A stretch of 34,790 nucleotides of DNA from Neocallimastix lanati (nom. inval.) (Eukaryota; Neocallimastigomycota; Neocallimastigomycetes; Neocallimastigales; Neocallimastigaceae). Made by a program: the position numbers and the translations under genes. This document shows positions 27,129-34,790 of the stretch, piece after piece (the first letter of the stretch is position 1; each line of letters starts with the position of its first letter). A model generated the notes under the pieces. It was not told the origin of the DNA, did no database searches, and saw only the letters and a list, made by a program, of their open reading frames with translations. The DNA lies in contig JACVTC010000381.1 of NCBI GenBank assembly GCA_016946835.1, positions 1 to 34,790 of the forward strand, written 5' to 3'.

Positions 27129-29505
27129 GGGCATTGATTAATCTTTCCTTAAGAATTTTAAAACTTTCTTCTTGTTCCTTGTTCCATTCAAACTTAATAC
27201 CTTTTCTTAATAGAGTGCAGAGAGGAGCAGTAACTTTTGCAAAGTCCTTAATAAAATTTCTATAATATCCAATGGCTCCTAAAAATGATCGAAGTTCATG
27301 AATGTTAGAGGGAGCCTTCCATTCTTTAATAGCTTCAACTTTGTTTTCCAATGGACTTAAACCTTCTGAGGATACTTTATGTCCAAGTACTTCTACTTCA
27401 GTTTGCATGAAAGAACACTTTTCGATATTGATTTTTAACTTATGTTCCTTGAATATTTCTAAGACTTGTTTAAGATGTTCTAGGTGTTCTTCTTCAGTTC
27501 TTGAGTAGATTAAAATATCATCGATAAAGTTATAGACACATTTTCCTATTAAGGGAAATAGTATACGGTTCATTTCTCTTTGGAATGTAGCTGGAGCACC
27601 TGTTAAACCGAAGGGCATTACCTTGAATTGGTAGTTTCCGAACTTAGTTGTAAAGGTAGTGATTTCAACACTATCATCATCCATTAATATTTGATGATAA
27701 CCGGAATAAAGATCTAATGTTGAGAAGATTTTTGCTCCATCTAAGCTATCAAAAATTTCCTCAATATTTGGTAAAGAATAAGAATCCTTCTTAGTTGCTT
27801 CATTTACTTTCCTATAGTCAATACACAGGCGCCATTTACCGTTCTTTTTAGGCACAAGTACTACTGGTGATGACCATTCTGAACATGAAGGTTCAATTAA
27901 TCGTTTATATATGAGTTTGGTTAATTCTTCTTTTAAGATATCTGTTTTTAATTTACTAAGTCGATAAAATTTTTGTTTAATAGGTTTAACTCCTTCCTTA
28001 AGAATAATTTTGTGTGGTGATAAATCTGAAGGTGTTAATTCTTCAGAAGAAGTTGCAATTATATCAATATATTCTTCAAGTAATTTAGTAATAGCTTCTC
28101 TATAATTTGAATTAATTGCACTTTGAAAAACTGTGTCATATATATATTTTATGGGTGGTAATCCTTCAATCGTTTTCAATTGTTGCTTAGCTTCTTGGTG
28201 ATTCAATGCTTTGATTACACATAATAATTTTTCTTCGTCATCATATTCATTATTAATAGGTGCAATTTCTTCAATTAAACCTTGATCATTAAATCGACAA
28301 AGACTATATCTAATTGGATGTATAAATAACTGGTTATCAATTTGAGTTTTGAGGTTGATTAATATATCATAGAATGGATCCTCCTTGTCTATAATTCTAC
28401 ACGTAACAAGTAGTTCTAGTTCATTAATTTTTACGGGAACTTTGATTAACACATCTTCTGAGTAATCATCATTCATCGTTGCTAAACGTATTCGTCCTGC
28501 ACTAACTCCTATAGGTTCATACTGATAAGGTAATTTATCTAAAAATTGCTTTGTGATAATACTTAAGTTGCTACATGAATCTATTAAAGCCTTACCACGA
28601 ACTCCATCTACTATTACATCAACCATAGCAATATCATCTTCTTGTGGTTCATGATGTTTACTTTTATATGTATGATCTATATTGTTCGTTATTATTGTAG
28701 TAGCACACATATTATCCACTGCACCTGAAATTTTAGTATTATTCTTTTCTAATTTAAGTCCTTGTGATACTTGAGACCGTATCTTTGGAGCAACGTCCAA
28801 TAATTGTCCAAATGTAATATTGCAATTACTGGAGTTTAAATCTTTGATCACGTCATAACTATCACAATCAGTTTGCATTTGTATTCTTTTTGGAATTCTA
28901 GTTGGCATAATTTCAGTTGACTTTTCTGATGATTTTTCTTGAATTAATTTATTTAAAGTTTGTTTAGAATTATTTCCTTCCTGAGAGGTTTCTTCATTAA
29001 TAATATTAACATTACTATTTTTATTATTTTCCACAGAAGTACTAGTACTAGCTCTTTCCTTATCTCTTAGCTCTTTCTCAATCCTCTTTTCTTTCTCTAT
29101 TCTGGGTTGAGCCATAATCGAAGGATGTAATTGAGTTGTTGGCTTTTTGACTGGTCGCGATGTTCCCCTTAATTGATTTTCTTTTTGTTTTCGTAAACCT
29201 GGAGTAACTATTGGCTTAGGATCATCTCTTAGACTACAGTGAACCCTCTTTCCTCTTTGGTCACTAGTCTCTTCATCTTTAGGATTTGCCTTTCTCTTTA
29301 TAACGTTTACTAAGTAATCCAATTCTTTGGAACCATCCGACTCATCATCAAAATCTTCGTAATAATCCGTAGTAGTACCTTCTTGGAAATCAGCAATTTC
29401 TTCATAATCATCATCTTCTTTTAAGTCAACTGTTTTGGGACGATGGCAGACTGAAGCAATTTTTTTGACGATGGGAGTGCTTCTACTCCCTTTTAGTGGT
29501 TTAAA
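27121..29505 (-). CDS. E5 Pol, N-terminal part: protease, RT (ends at a frameshift)
   Basis: The frame is open from the slippery site 29499-29505; the first 60 codons after the site have no ATG. An acidic stretch is followed by basic segments shared with E4 (KPIVTPGLRKQK, AQPRIEKEKRIE). Protease has LIDSCSNLSII (Asp codon 28579-28581). RT has VPKKNGKWRLCIDYRK, FGLTGAPATFQ and the active site F-I-D-D (27517-27522 encode DD). The frame runs into TAA at 27121-27123 because one base is missing in the GGG run at 27129-27131 compared with E4 (ttggagca versus ttgggca on the + strand). Homopolymer sequencing error is an alternative to a true mutation. Confidence 0.92.
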   Translation of the reverse strand, partial: FKPLKGSRSTPIVKKIASVCHRPKTVDLKEDDDYEEIADFQEGTTTDYYEDFDDESDGSKELDYLVNVIKRKANPKDEETSDQRGKRVHCSLRDDPKPIVTPGLRKQKENQLRGTSRPVKKPTTQLHPSIMAQPRIEKEKRIEKELRDKERASTSTSVENNKNSNVNIINEETSQEGNNSKQTLNKLIQEKSSEKSTEIMPTRIPKRIQMQTDCDSYDVIKDLNSSNCNITFGQLLDVAPKIRSQVSQGLKLEKNNTKISGAVDNMCATTIITNNIDHTYKSKHHEPQEDDIAMVDVIVDGVRGKALIDSCSNLSIITKQFLDKLPYQYEPIGVSAGRIRLATMNDDYSEDVLIKVPVKINELELLVTCRIIDKEDPFYDILINLKTQIDNQLFIHPIRYSLCRFNDQGLIEEIAPINNEYDDEEKLLCVIKALNHQEAKQQLKTIEGLPPIKYIYDTVFQSAINSNYREAITKLLEEYIDIIATSSEELTPSDLSPHKIILKEGVKPIKQKFYRLSKLKTDILKEELTKLIYKRLIEPSCSEWSSPVVLVPKKNGKWRLCIDYRKVNEATKKDSYSLPNIEEIFDSLDGAKIFSTLDLYSGYHQILMDDDSVEITTFTTKFGNYQFKVMPFGLTGAPATFQREMNRILFPLIGKCVYNFIDDILIYSRTEEEHLEHLKQVLEIFKEHKLKINIEKCSFMQTEVEVLGHKVSSEGLSPLENKVEAIKEWKAPSNIHELRSFLGAIGYYRNFIKDFAKVTAPLCTLLRKGIKFEWNKEQEESFKILKERLINAQY
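29453..29505 (-). promoter_or_regulatory. E5 -1 frameshift signal: TTTAAAC plus H-type pseudoknot
   Basis: T TTA AAC (29499-29505) is in gag phase, one codon before the gag TAA. After an 8-nt spacer GGGAGT/ACTCCC (29485-29490 with 29473-29478) forms stem 1. The loop GAAGC (29479-29483) pairs with GCTTC (29453-29457) as stem 2. Same architecture as E4 with different stem-1 bases. Confidence 0.85.
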
Positions 29506-30410
29506 TAATTTTCATAAAACTTCTTGCGGTTATTTTCCAATATAGAATTTAATTTAGGACAGTTTCGTTTGGTATGTCCTTCATTGCTACAAAACCAGCA
29601 AGTACTAATTTTCATTTCTTTCATCTTGTTAGTGAGATTTTCTATAGATACATTTTTGTGGGTTTTTGGTTTGTTAAAATCATTTGAAATGTTCTTATTA
29701 AAATTACTTTTAGAGTTAAGGAGATTGTAACGAGTCTTATCATAATATTCAGTACTATTTTTAATAGATAAACGATCAACTTTTTCAGCTATAGCGAATG
29801 CTTTGGTAATAGAAATATTGTCTTTAAGCATAACCTTTCTCCATGCGTCAGGATTATTGGTTAAGGAATCTGCATAATCTAAAACACTAATTTTTCTTCT
29901 TCTCTTTTTATCCAATTTATGGTACAAAGATCTATAACGGACATTAAAATCTTTAACTTTCTCATTCTTCTTTATTTTCATGGAACGCAATTCTCGTAAC
30001 AAGTTGGTTTGATCTTCTTTAAGTCCATAGAAAGTCTTCAGATGATTTATGATTTCATCAAGGCTTGGGTAGGTGGTAGTAGATTCACTTTCTTCATCAT
30101 CTTCTCCTTCACTATCGCTATCGAAATCAGAATCTTCATCTTCAGTAAGGTCATTTCCATCTTCTAGTTCTTGGATAATTTCTCTTGGTTCTCCAGAAGC
30201 CGTTAATATACAAGCAGTAAAAATAGTTTCAGGATCCTTGATATGTTGGTATTTTATCAATGCCTTTAACTCATTTGCCCAGGAGTTGATGTCAAGGTTT
30301 TGTTTAGCAAGCTTTTCAAAATCTTTTAATTCTTTCTTTAATTCTCTGAAGCTAAGCTTACTTTCTGGAGTACTCTCTGTTGGAGTACTGGAAGTACTGG
30401 ATGTTCTCAT
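29493..30410 (-). CDS. E5 Gag
   Basis: 305 residues from ATG 30408-30410. A Ser/Thr-rich N-terminus is followed by FRELKKELKDFEKL, an acidic insert (EDEDSDFDSDSEGEDDEE) near 88-108, the capsid-like part (YPSLDEIINHLKTFYGLKE, LRSMKIKKNEKVKDFN, SVLDYADSL, AFAIAEKVDRL) and zinc knuckle CWFCSNEGHTKRNC from residue 271. It aligns with E4 Gag along its length. The stop TAA at 29493-29495 lies inside the frameshift cassette. Confidence 0.92.
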   Translation of the reverse strand: MRTSSTSSTPTESTPESKLSFRELKKELKDFEKLAKQNLDINSWANELKALIKYQHIKDPETIFTACILTASGEPREIIQELEDGNDLTEDEDSDFDSDSEGEDDEESESTTTYPSLDEIINHLKTFYGLKEDQTNLLRELRSMKIKKNEKVKDFNVRYRSLYHKLDKKRRRKISVLDYADSLTNNPDAWRKVMLKDNISITKAFAIAEKVDRLSIKNSTEYYDKTRYNLLNSKSNFNKNISNDFNKPKTHKNVSIENLTNKMKEMKISTCWFCSNEGHTKRNCPKLNSILENNRKKFYENYLNH

Positions 30411-30566
30411 AAAATAAAATTTATTGTATCTATAGAATGCTAAACCTCGTAATGTATAAATTGTTATAAAAAGTAAAAATAAAAAAAAATTAAAAAAAAT
30501 AAATCTTTTAACTAATAAAATTATTAATTATTTATTATTATTAATCACTTATTAAATTATAATAAT
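30411..30566. other. E5 leader, gag-proximal spacer
   Basis: A/T-rich, with A and TTA runs. Nothing is recognised. It separates the conserved block from the gag ATG by 156 nt. Confidence 0.6.
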
Positions 30567-30730
30567 CGTGCAATCTGATAGTACACACTGTCTGACGTGC
30601 AGCTTACCTCTTGAAAGGTGTCATGCCACGCGTGTGCCACGGTTACTATTTTCAATATAAAAAATAGCAGTCCAGAGCCTACTAGCCCAATTACTATGTA
30701 GGATAAACTTAACCCGGAAATCTATGCACG
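30567..30730 (-). other. Conserved structured leader RNA block of E5
   Basis: Closed by CGTGCA/TGCACG at its two ends. In the sense strand it holds TTTCCGGGTTAAGTTTATC, GGGC, CTGGACTG, CGTGG, ACGCG, CATGACACC, AGG and AAGCTGC in the order found in E1 (1182-1342). Local stems: CCTAC/GTAGG, CTATTTT/AAAATAG, ACCT/AGGT. The variable parts form the stems while the shared parts lie mostly in joining segments. 156 nt upstream of gag ATG. Confidence 0.65.
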
Positions 30731-30892
30731 AATATTAGTTTAATTTAATATTAATTAATATTTTTAACAATTAATAATAATTAGTTAAAAATATAAAAAT
30801 TGTTTCTTTTTAAAAAAAATATTTGTTTTATTAGAAAAATTATTTATTAATATTATAATTTTATCCCTAATGTATTAATTTATTATTATATT

Positions 30893-30910
30893 CCCCGATA
30901 TCTCCACCAA
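30893..30910 (-). promoter_or_regulatory. E5 primer binding site
   Basis: Same 18-mer as in E4 and E6 (TTGGTGGAGATATCGGGG in sense), 7 nt from the 5' LTR. Confidence 0.72.
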
Positions 30911-30917
30911 TTTTTCA

Positions 30918-31707
30918 TGGTATGGTTCATATAATTTTAGGAATATAATAATAATTAACACAAATAATAAAATTACAATAAAAAAAAAAAATAATTTGTT
31001 TTAAAATCAATATTTATTTATTTAAATTTATAAAAGAAAAATAATAATATAATTATTTATTTAATAAAAAGAAAGTTATTGATTATATTTTATTTCACTA
31101 AAATTACATGTATTTATATTTTTTATCAAATTAAAATTTGTAAAGCCTAACTATTTTTTTAATAAACTAATTACTAATTATTTTTATAAATAAAACATTT
31201 AAATTGAAATTGAATTATTATTTTAGTTAATAATATTATTGTTATAAATAGTAGTTATATATTATTGAATTATTAATTATTTAATAATAGTTTAATACTA
31301 ATATATATAAAATAAAAATAAAGAGATTATACAGAATATTTTATTGTGGTTTAGTTAAATTTAGTAATTAAAAATAAATTTAAATTGATAACGAAAATTT
31401 TAATAACTAATTAAATAGATTTGATTATTTTCAATATAACATAATACAAAAGAAATATAATATTAATATATTAAGTGGGCAAGGACAATATTCTTGGCTA
31501 AAGATTTTTAATACATTATAATGGAATCGGATCGATAATTCAAAAAGGAATTATAAGTTAATTAGTGATTTATTAACTTAAGATTTTTATTTAGTAATAT
31601 TTGAAGAATATTGGAAAGTTCCAATTATATAGAATAGAATAATCTATAAGGTTAGAATAATTTATATTATTCTAGCACAATTAGTATTATTTGTTCATTC
31701 TGTATTA
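30918..31707 (-). repeat. E5 5' LTR
   Basis: Partner of 24693-25481. It abuts TTAA (31708-31711) and then the E6 LTR. Confidence 0.9.
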
Positions 31708-31711
31708 TTAA

Positions 31712-32233
31712 TGTTGAGGTTCATATTAGAAAAGGAGTGTGAACATTAAATAAATAGATAAATTAAATAACTATTAAATTACACTAAAAGAATTTATCAT
31801 TACACATTATAAATTTTATTTAAAGAACTATTATTAAAAATATTTATTATTTATAAATTATATAATTATTTTATTGTTAAAAATAACTTTATTAATATTA
31901 ATATTTATTATTATAACAATATGGGAAACCTTTCAATTATTATTCCTATTATCACTACTATTTTTACTATTTCTTTCCTCAGAAAGGCCCCCTTCATAAA
32001 ATAATATGGATAATACATATTTTATATTATTTAATTACATTATTAAAACCAATCATATAAATTAATTAATTACATAAATTTAATATTTAAAATAATAAAA
32101 TATAATTAATATAAAAATTATTAATATAGAATATAAGAAAATTATTAATAGTAAAGAATATAATAATATATTTTTATATAATAAATTATTAAAAATTTAA
32201 TTAAAAATATCATTATTATTCTATTCTTTATCA
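31712..32233 (-). repeat. E6 3' LTR
   Basis: Equal in length to 34208-34729, with no difference noticed by eye. It abuts the conserved polypurine tract. Confidence 0.92.
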
Positions 32234-32271
32234 TGATGCCCCCGCTAAAACTTTTGCTATACTATAGCAAA
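32234..32271 (-). promoter_or_regulatory. E6 polypurine tract and adjoining hairpin
   Basis: The sense sequence TAGCGGGGGCATCA abuts the LTR. TTTGCTAT (32253-32260) pairs with ATAGCAAA (32264-32271), 8 bp, although no coding sequence constrains it here. Confidence 0.7.
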
Positions 32272-32566
32272 GGCAAATTTTCTTATATTATTAACTAAAT
32301 ACTTTTTTTTTTTTTTTTTTTTTAATTAACTATATAACTAAATAAAAATATAATTTTTTTTTTTTTTTTTTTTTATATATATATAATATTATCATTATTC
32401 TTAATTTAAAAATTTTTGTATATTTTAAAATATATTTTAATATATGTATTAATTGAAATATTTAAATTAAATAATTTAATTTATATATTACCATATATTA
32501 AAAATTTTTCATAATAATTTTTAAAAGTTCCAAAAATTTCAGGATCAACTTGGATTGTACCAAAAA

Positions 32567-32601
<35 letters not shown>

Positions 32602-32700
32602 TCATATTCTTTCTTTCAATTCTTGTTATATTCTTTGTTAGATTCTATATCTTCGCGTGTTACTTCAACAATGAACTTTGAAACTTCTTTTTCTTCTTTC
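32272..32700. repeat. E6 interior: T homopolymers, no gene
   Basis: T runs near 32305-32323, 32355-32374 and 32572-32600 in A/T DNA. The stretch 32600-32700 may be the end of a decayed coding segment. Confidence 0.6.
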
Positions 32701-33330
32701 ATTTAGATACTAATCCTTTTTAATTTTTTTTTTTTTTTTTTTTTTATTTATTCATATAATAATTTCTTATTCCATTAATTTAAAATTATTTATATAACAT
32801 ATTTTGAAGGTTATAATGAATTCTCTAAATCAGTGATTTTAACATTATGTTTAAACTTTAATAATTCAATTTATGAAACTAAATGAATTTTCCATTTGAT
32901 ATATCACTAATTTATATTTTATTTTTATTTTATTTTAAATTACTACTTTTACCAAGTTTCAAAGATTCAATTTCACAATTTAATTTATTAATTTTCTTGG
33001 ACTGTGAAGAACTGTTCAATTCATTTTCTTTTATAATATTTTCTTTTATAATATTTTCTTTCCAATGATTGAATTGCTCTCTTTCTAAATTGAGAATATT
33101 TATAGTATCTTCATAGAGATTTTTCATACTAATATATTCTTTTTTTTTATAATTTGAATAATAATATTATCTTCTTCTTCAAAAAAAATATTTTTCTTTA
33201 ATCCACTTATTTTATTAAAGTAATTTGCTGTTCCAAATTTAATTTTAATTGTATATCGACTTCACATAAATTTTTATCTTGAATTTCAAGTCTAGTTAAA
33301 GCAATTTAAAGACCATTACATAGTAGGATC
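32701..33330 (-). pseudogene. Degenerate coiled-coil coding fragments in E6
   Basis: The longest intact piece is 32930-33127, 65 residues from ATG 33125-33127, Lys/Glu/Asn-rich with heptad-like Leu/Ile spacing (INILNLEREQ, INKLNCEIESLKLG). Just upstream in the same direction (about 33210-33300) another short frame reads LEIQDKNLCEVDIQLKLNLEQQITLIK (split by my reading), and near 32620-32700 a third begins MKEEKEVSKFIVEVT. The pieces are separated by stops and T runs. There is no zinc knuckle or resemblance to Gag. It may be a captured host gene fragment; I do not recognise it. Confidence 0.35.
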
Positions 33331-33740
33331 TCATATTTTTTTTTTTTAGGATTTACTTAATAATTCTTCATTTAAGGTATTTGGTCTTCTCTTATTTTGA
33401 ATTAATTCTGTGAAGGATTAATGTAATTATATAATTTATTAAATTCCTCAATTGGAATTTTATTATTGATCATAAAAAAATAATTAAATTTATTATGTTC
33501 TAATAATTTTCAAATAATGTAATTATTTTAACAATAATTAATATAATAAATATTACTATTTCTTTAAAAATATATAGTAAATTATTATTATTATTATTTT
33601 TTTTTATAACTTCTTCAAAATTTGTAATATTTTAAGTATTAATTTTATATTATAAACTAAATATAATTATTTTAAATTAAAATTTTAAAATTATTCAATG
33701 TTTATTATATTGGAACTACCGCAGTAAACCAATATATTGT
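33331..33740. other. A/T-rich interior of E6 without recognised features
   Basis: No ORF, repeat or structured segment is found. Probably further decayed coding or spacer sequence. Confidence 0.5.
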
Positions 33741-33743
33741 TAA

Positions 33744-33967
33744 CTTTCTTCAAGTTCGAAAATCCTTTTTGACACCCAAGAAAGTTTTTAAATAATTTTT
33801 ATTTATTTATTCCTTCAAGTTCGGTACTCTCTGTCCGACACTTAAGGATTAAAAAAAAATTATTATACTTACCTTCAGGCTCAGCACTCTCTGGCTGACA
33901 CCTAAGGATTTTATTTAAAAATTAAAAATTTATTTGTTAGGCTCGAAATACTCTTCGACCACCTAAC
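33744..33967 (-). repeat. Array of four covarying hairpins in the E6 leader
   Basis: Units at 33744-33784, 33812-33847, 33872-33907 and 33936-33967. Each has an outer stem, a small asymmetric bulge (mostly 1 nt against CA or CCA), an inner stem and an ACTCT-containing loop in three of four. Outer stems: CTTTCTT/AAGAAAG, CCTTxAAG/CTTAAGG, CCTTxAGG/CCTAAGG, GTTAGG/CCTAAC. Inner stems: TCGAAAA/TTTTTGA, TCGG/CCGA, TCAGC/GCTGA, TCGAA/TTCGA. Base changes are compensated on the opposite strand. Located 240-465 nt inside the 5' LTR. Confidence 0.7.
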
Positions 33968-34183
33968 TAAAAAAAATAATTATTATATTGAATTCATTTT
34001 AAAATAATTCATTTTTTTAACAATTTAATTTTAAATTTATATATATATTATTTTTACTTAAATTATTACTAAAATTTTATAATTAAAAATTATAATTTCT
34101 TTGTATTACTATTATGATCATTTATTTTTACATTATATTTTATTCTATTATTTTTCTTATCTTTTCATCAATGTTTTCACACT
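33968..34183. other. A/T spacer between hairpin array and E6 PBS
   Basis: Nothing is recognised apart from A/T-rich leader sequence. Confidence 0.5.
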
Positions 34184-34201
34184 CCCCGATATCTCCACCA
34201 A
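34184..34201 (-). promoter_or_regulatory. E6 primer binding site
   Basis: TTGGTGGAGATATCGGGG in sense, 6 nt from the 5' LTR, identical to E4 and E5. Confidence 0.72.
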
Positions 34202-34207
34202 TTTTTA

Positions 34208-34729
34208 TGTTGAGGTTCATATTAGAAAAGGAGTGTGAACATTAAATAAATAGATAAATTAAATAACTATTAAATTACACTAAAAGAATTTATCATTACA
34301 CATTATAAATTTTATTTAAAGAACTATTATTAAAAATATTTATTATTTATAAATTATATAATTATTTTATTGTTAAAAATAACTTTATTAATATTAATAT
34401 TTATTATTATAACAATATGGGAAACCTTTCAATTATTATTCCTATTATCACTACTATTTTTACTATTTCTTTCCTCAGAAAGGCCCCCTTCATAAAATAA
34501 TATGGATAATACATATTTTATATTATTTAATTACATTATTAAAACCAATCATATAAATTAATTAATTACATAAATTTAATATTTAAAATAATAAAATATA
34601 ATTAATATAAAAATTATTAATATAGAATATAAGAAAATTATTAATAGTAAAGAATATAATAATATATTTTTATATAATAAATTATTAAAAATTTAATTAA
34701 AAATATCATTATTATTCTATTCTTTATCA
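34208..34729 (-). repeat. E6 5' LTR
   Basis: Partner of 31712-32233. It ends 16 bp before the first base of tRNA-Asn. Confidence 0.92.
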
Positions 34730-34745
34730 TTAACCATAATAAGAA

Positions 34746-34790
34746 GCTCTTATGGCGCAATTGGCTAGCGCGTTCGGCTGTTAACCGAGA
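34746..34790 (+). tRNA. tRNA-Asn (anticodon GTT), 5' part, cut by window end
   Basis: The sequence fits positions 1 to about 44 of a eukaryotic tRNA-Asn: acceptor strand GCTCTTA, T8 G9, D stem GCGC/GCGC with loop AATTGGCTA, anticodon stem TTCGG/CCGAG with a wobble end pair, and loop CTGTTAA with anticodon GTT at 34780-34782. The internal A box (TGGCGCAATTGG) is at 34753-34764. No intron follows position 37. T arm and B box lie outside the window. Its 5' flank is where the LTR array stops. Confidence 0.93.

Larger units (their letters stand above)
24693..31707 (-). mobile_element. E5: Ty3/gypsy-type LTR retrotransposon, pol frameshifted
   Basis: LTRs at 24693-25481 (789 bp) and 30918-31707 (790 bp) differ only in two A-run lengths. 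In the sense strand they start TAATACAG (TA, not TG) and end CCATACCA. The left flank is AAAA (24689-24692) but the right flank is TTAA (31708-31711), so no matching target duplication is seen. Gag aligns along its length with E4 Gag. Pol is broken by one missing base. Integrase keeps its catalytic triad. Confidence 0.9.
31712..34729 (-). mobile_element. E6: non-autonomous LTR element next to tRNA-Asn
   Basis: LTRs 31712-32233 and 34208-34729 are both 522 bp and appear identical. In the sense strand they start TGATAAAG and end CAACA. The target duplication is TTAA on both sides (31708-31711, 34730-34733). The PBS is at 34184-34201 and the PPT at 32234-32246. The 1,974-bp interior has no gag or pol, only degenerate coiled-coil coding fragments and a leader with four hairpins. 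Likely mobilised in trans by E4/E5-type elements (shared PBS and PPT; inference). The youngest insertion by LTR identity and position. Confidence 0.9.

Noticed and set aside
6710-34729. Nested insertions of one element into another
   Set aside because: Each element has both LTRs and a continuous interior; boundaries are LTR, 4 bp, LTR.

Overview
The window is a retrotransposon-dominated stretch of a very A+T-rich eukaryotic genome that ends inside a eukaryotic-type tRNA-Asn(GTT) gene on the + strand (34746 to the window end). The non-coding DNA is almost pure A/T with long T homopolymers, TAA and TTC microsatellites and Asn-rich coding. This fits an organism such as an anaerobic gut fungus (Neocallimastigomycota) or a dictyostelid. 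I cannot decide between them, and the assignment is inference. No ordinary host protein gene is visible.

Layout. 1-520: diverged LTR remnants. 590-1046: a TAA-rich microsatellite. 1182-6480 (called E1): a + strand Ty3/gypsy element, chromovirus-like by its pol sequence, with a single in-frame UGA between RNase H and integrase. From 6710 to 34729 five LTR elements, all on the minus strand, stand end to end: E2 6710-9609, E3 9614-16021, E4 16026-24688, E5 24693-31707, E6 31712-34729. Only 4 bp separate neighbours (AAAA three times, TTAA once). The last LTR ends 16 bp upstream of the first base of tRNA-Asn. The simplest reading is repeated, Ty3-like, position-specific integration just upstream of one tRNA gene, each new copy landing between the tRNA and the previous one. 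LTR pairs are nearly identical (E2 and E3 about one substitution each; E4 and E5 homopolymer changes only; E6 no difference seen), so the array is young.

E3, E4 and E5 are gag plus pol elements (CCHC gag; protease, RT, RNase H, integrase in pol). In all three, pol lies in the -1 frame relative to gag and the junction carries a correctly phased heptamer TTTAAAC or TTTAAAT. In E4 and E5 it is followed 6-8 nt later by an H-type pseudoknot, in E3 by a stem-loop. Each copy carries a visible lesion: E3 has Lys at the integrase catalytic Glu; E4 has the same substitution plus a UGA; E5 has a one-base frameshift. E2 encodes only a Gag with a poly-Asn tail, and E6 has no retroviral gene, so both look non-autonomous. 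All five have a GGGCRTC-type polypurine tract next to a short hairpin that changes in sequence but not in form.

The most unexpected signals are RNA-like. (1) A roughly 160-nt leader block with the same conserved segments occurs about 155 nt upstream of gag in both E1 and E5, which belong to different lineages and lie on opposite strands. (2) The E6 leader holds four covarying hairpins. (3) The E4 leader has an unrelated set of strong hairpins plus an acidic-repeat upstream ORF overlapping the primer binding site. (4) The -1 frameshift signals. None can be tested here beyond hand pairing.
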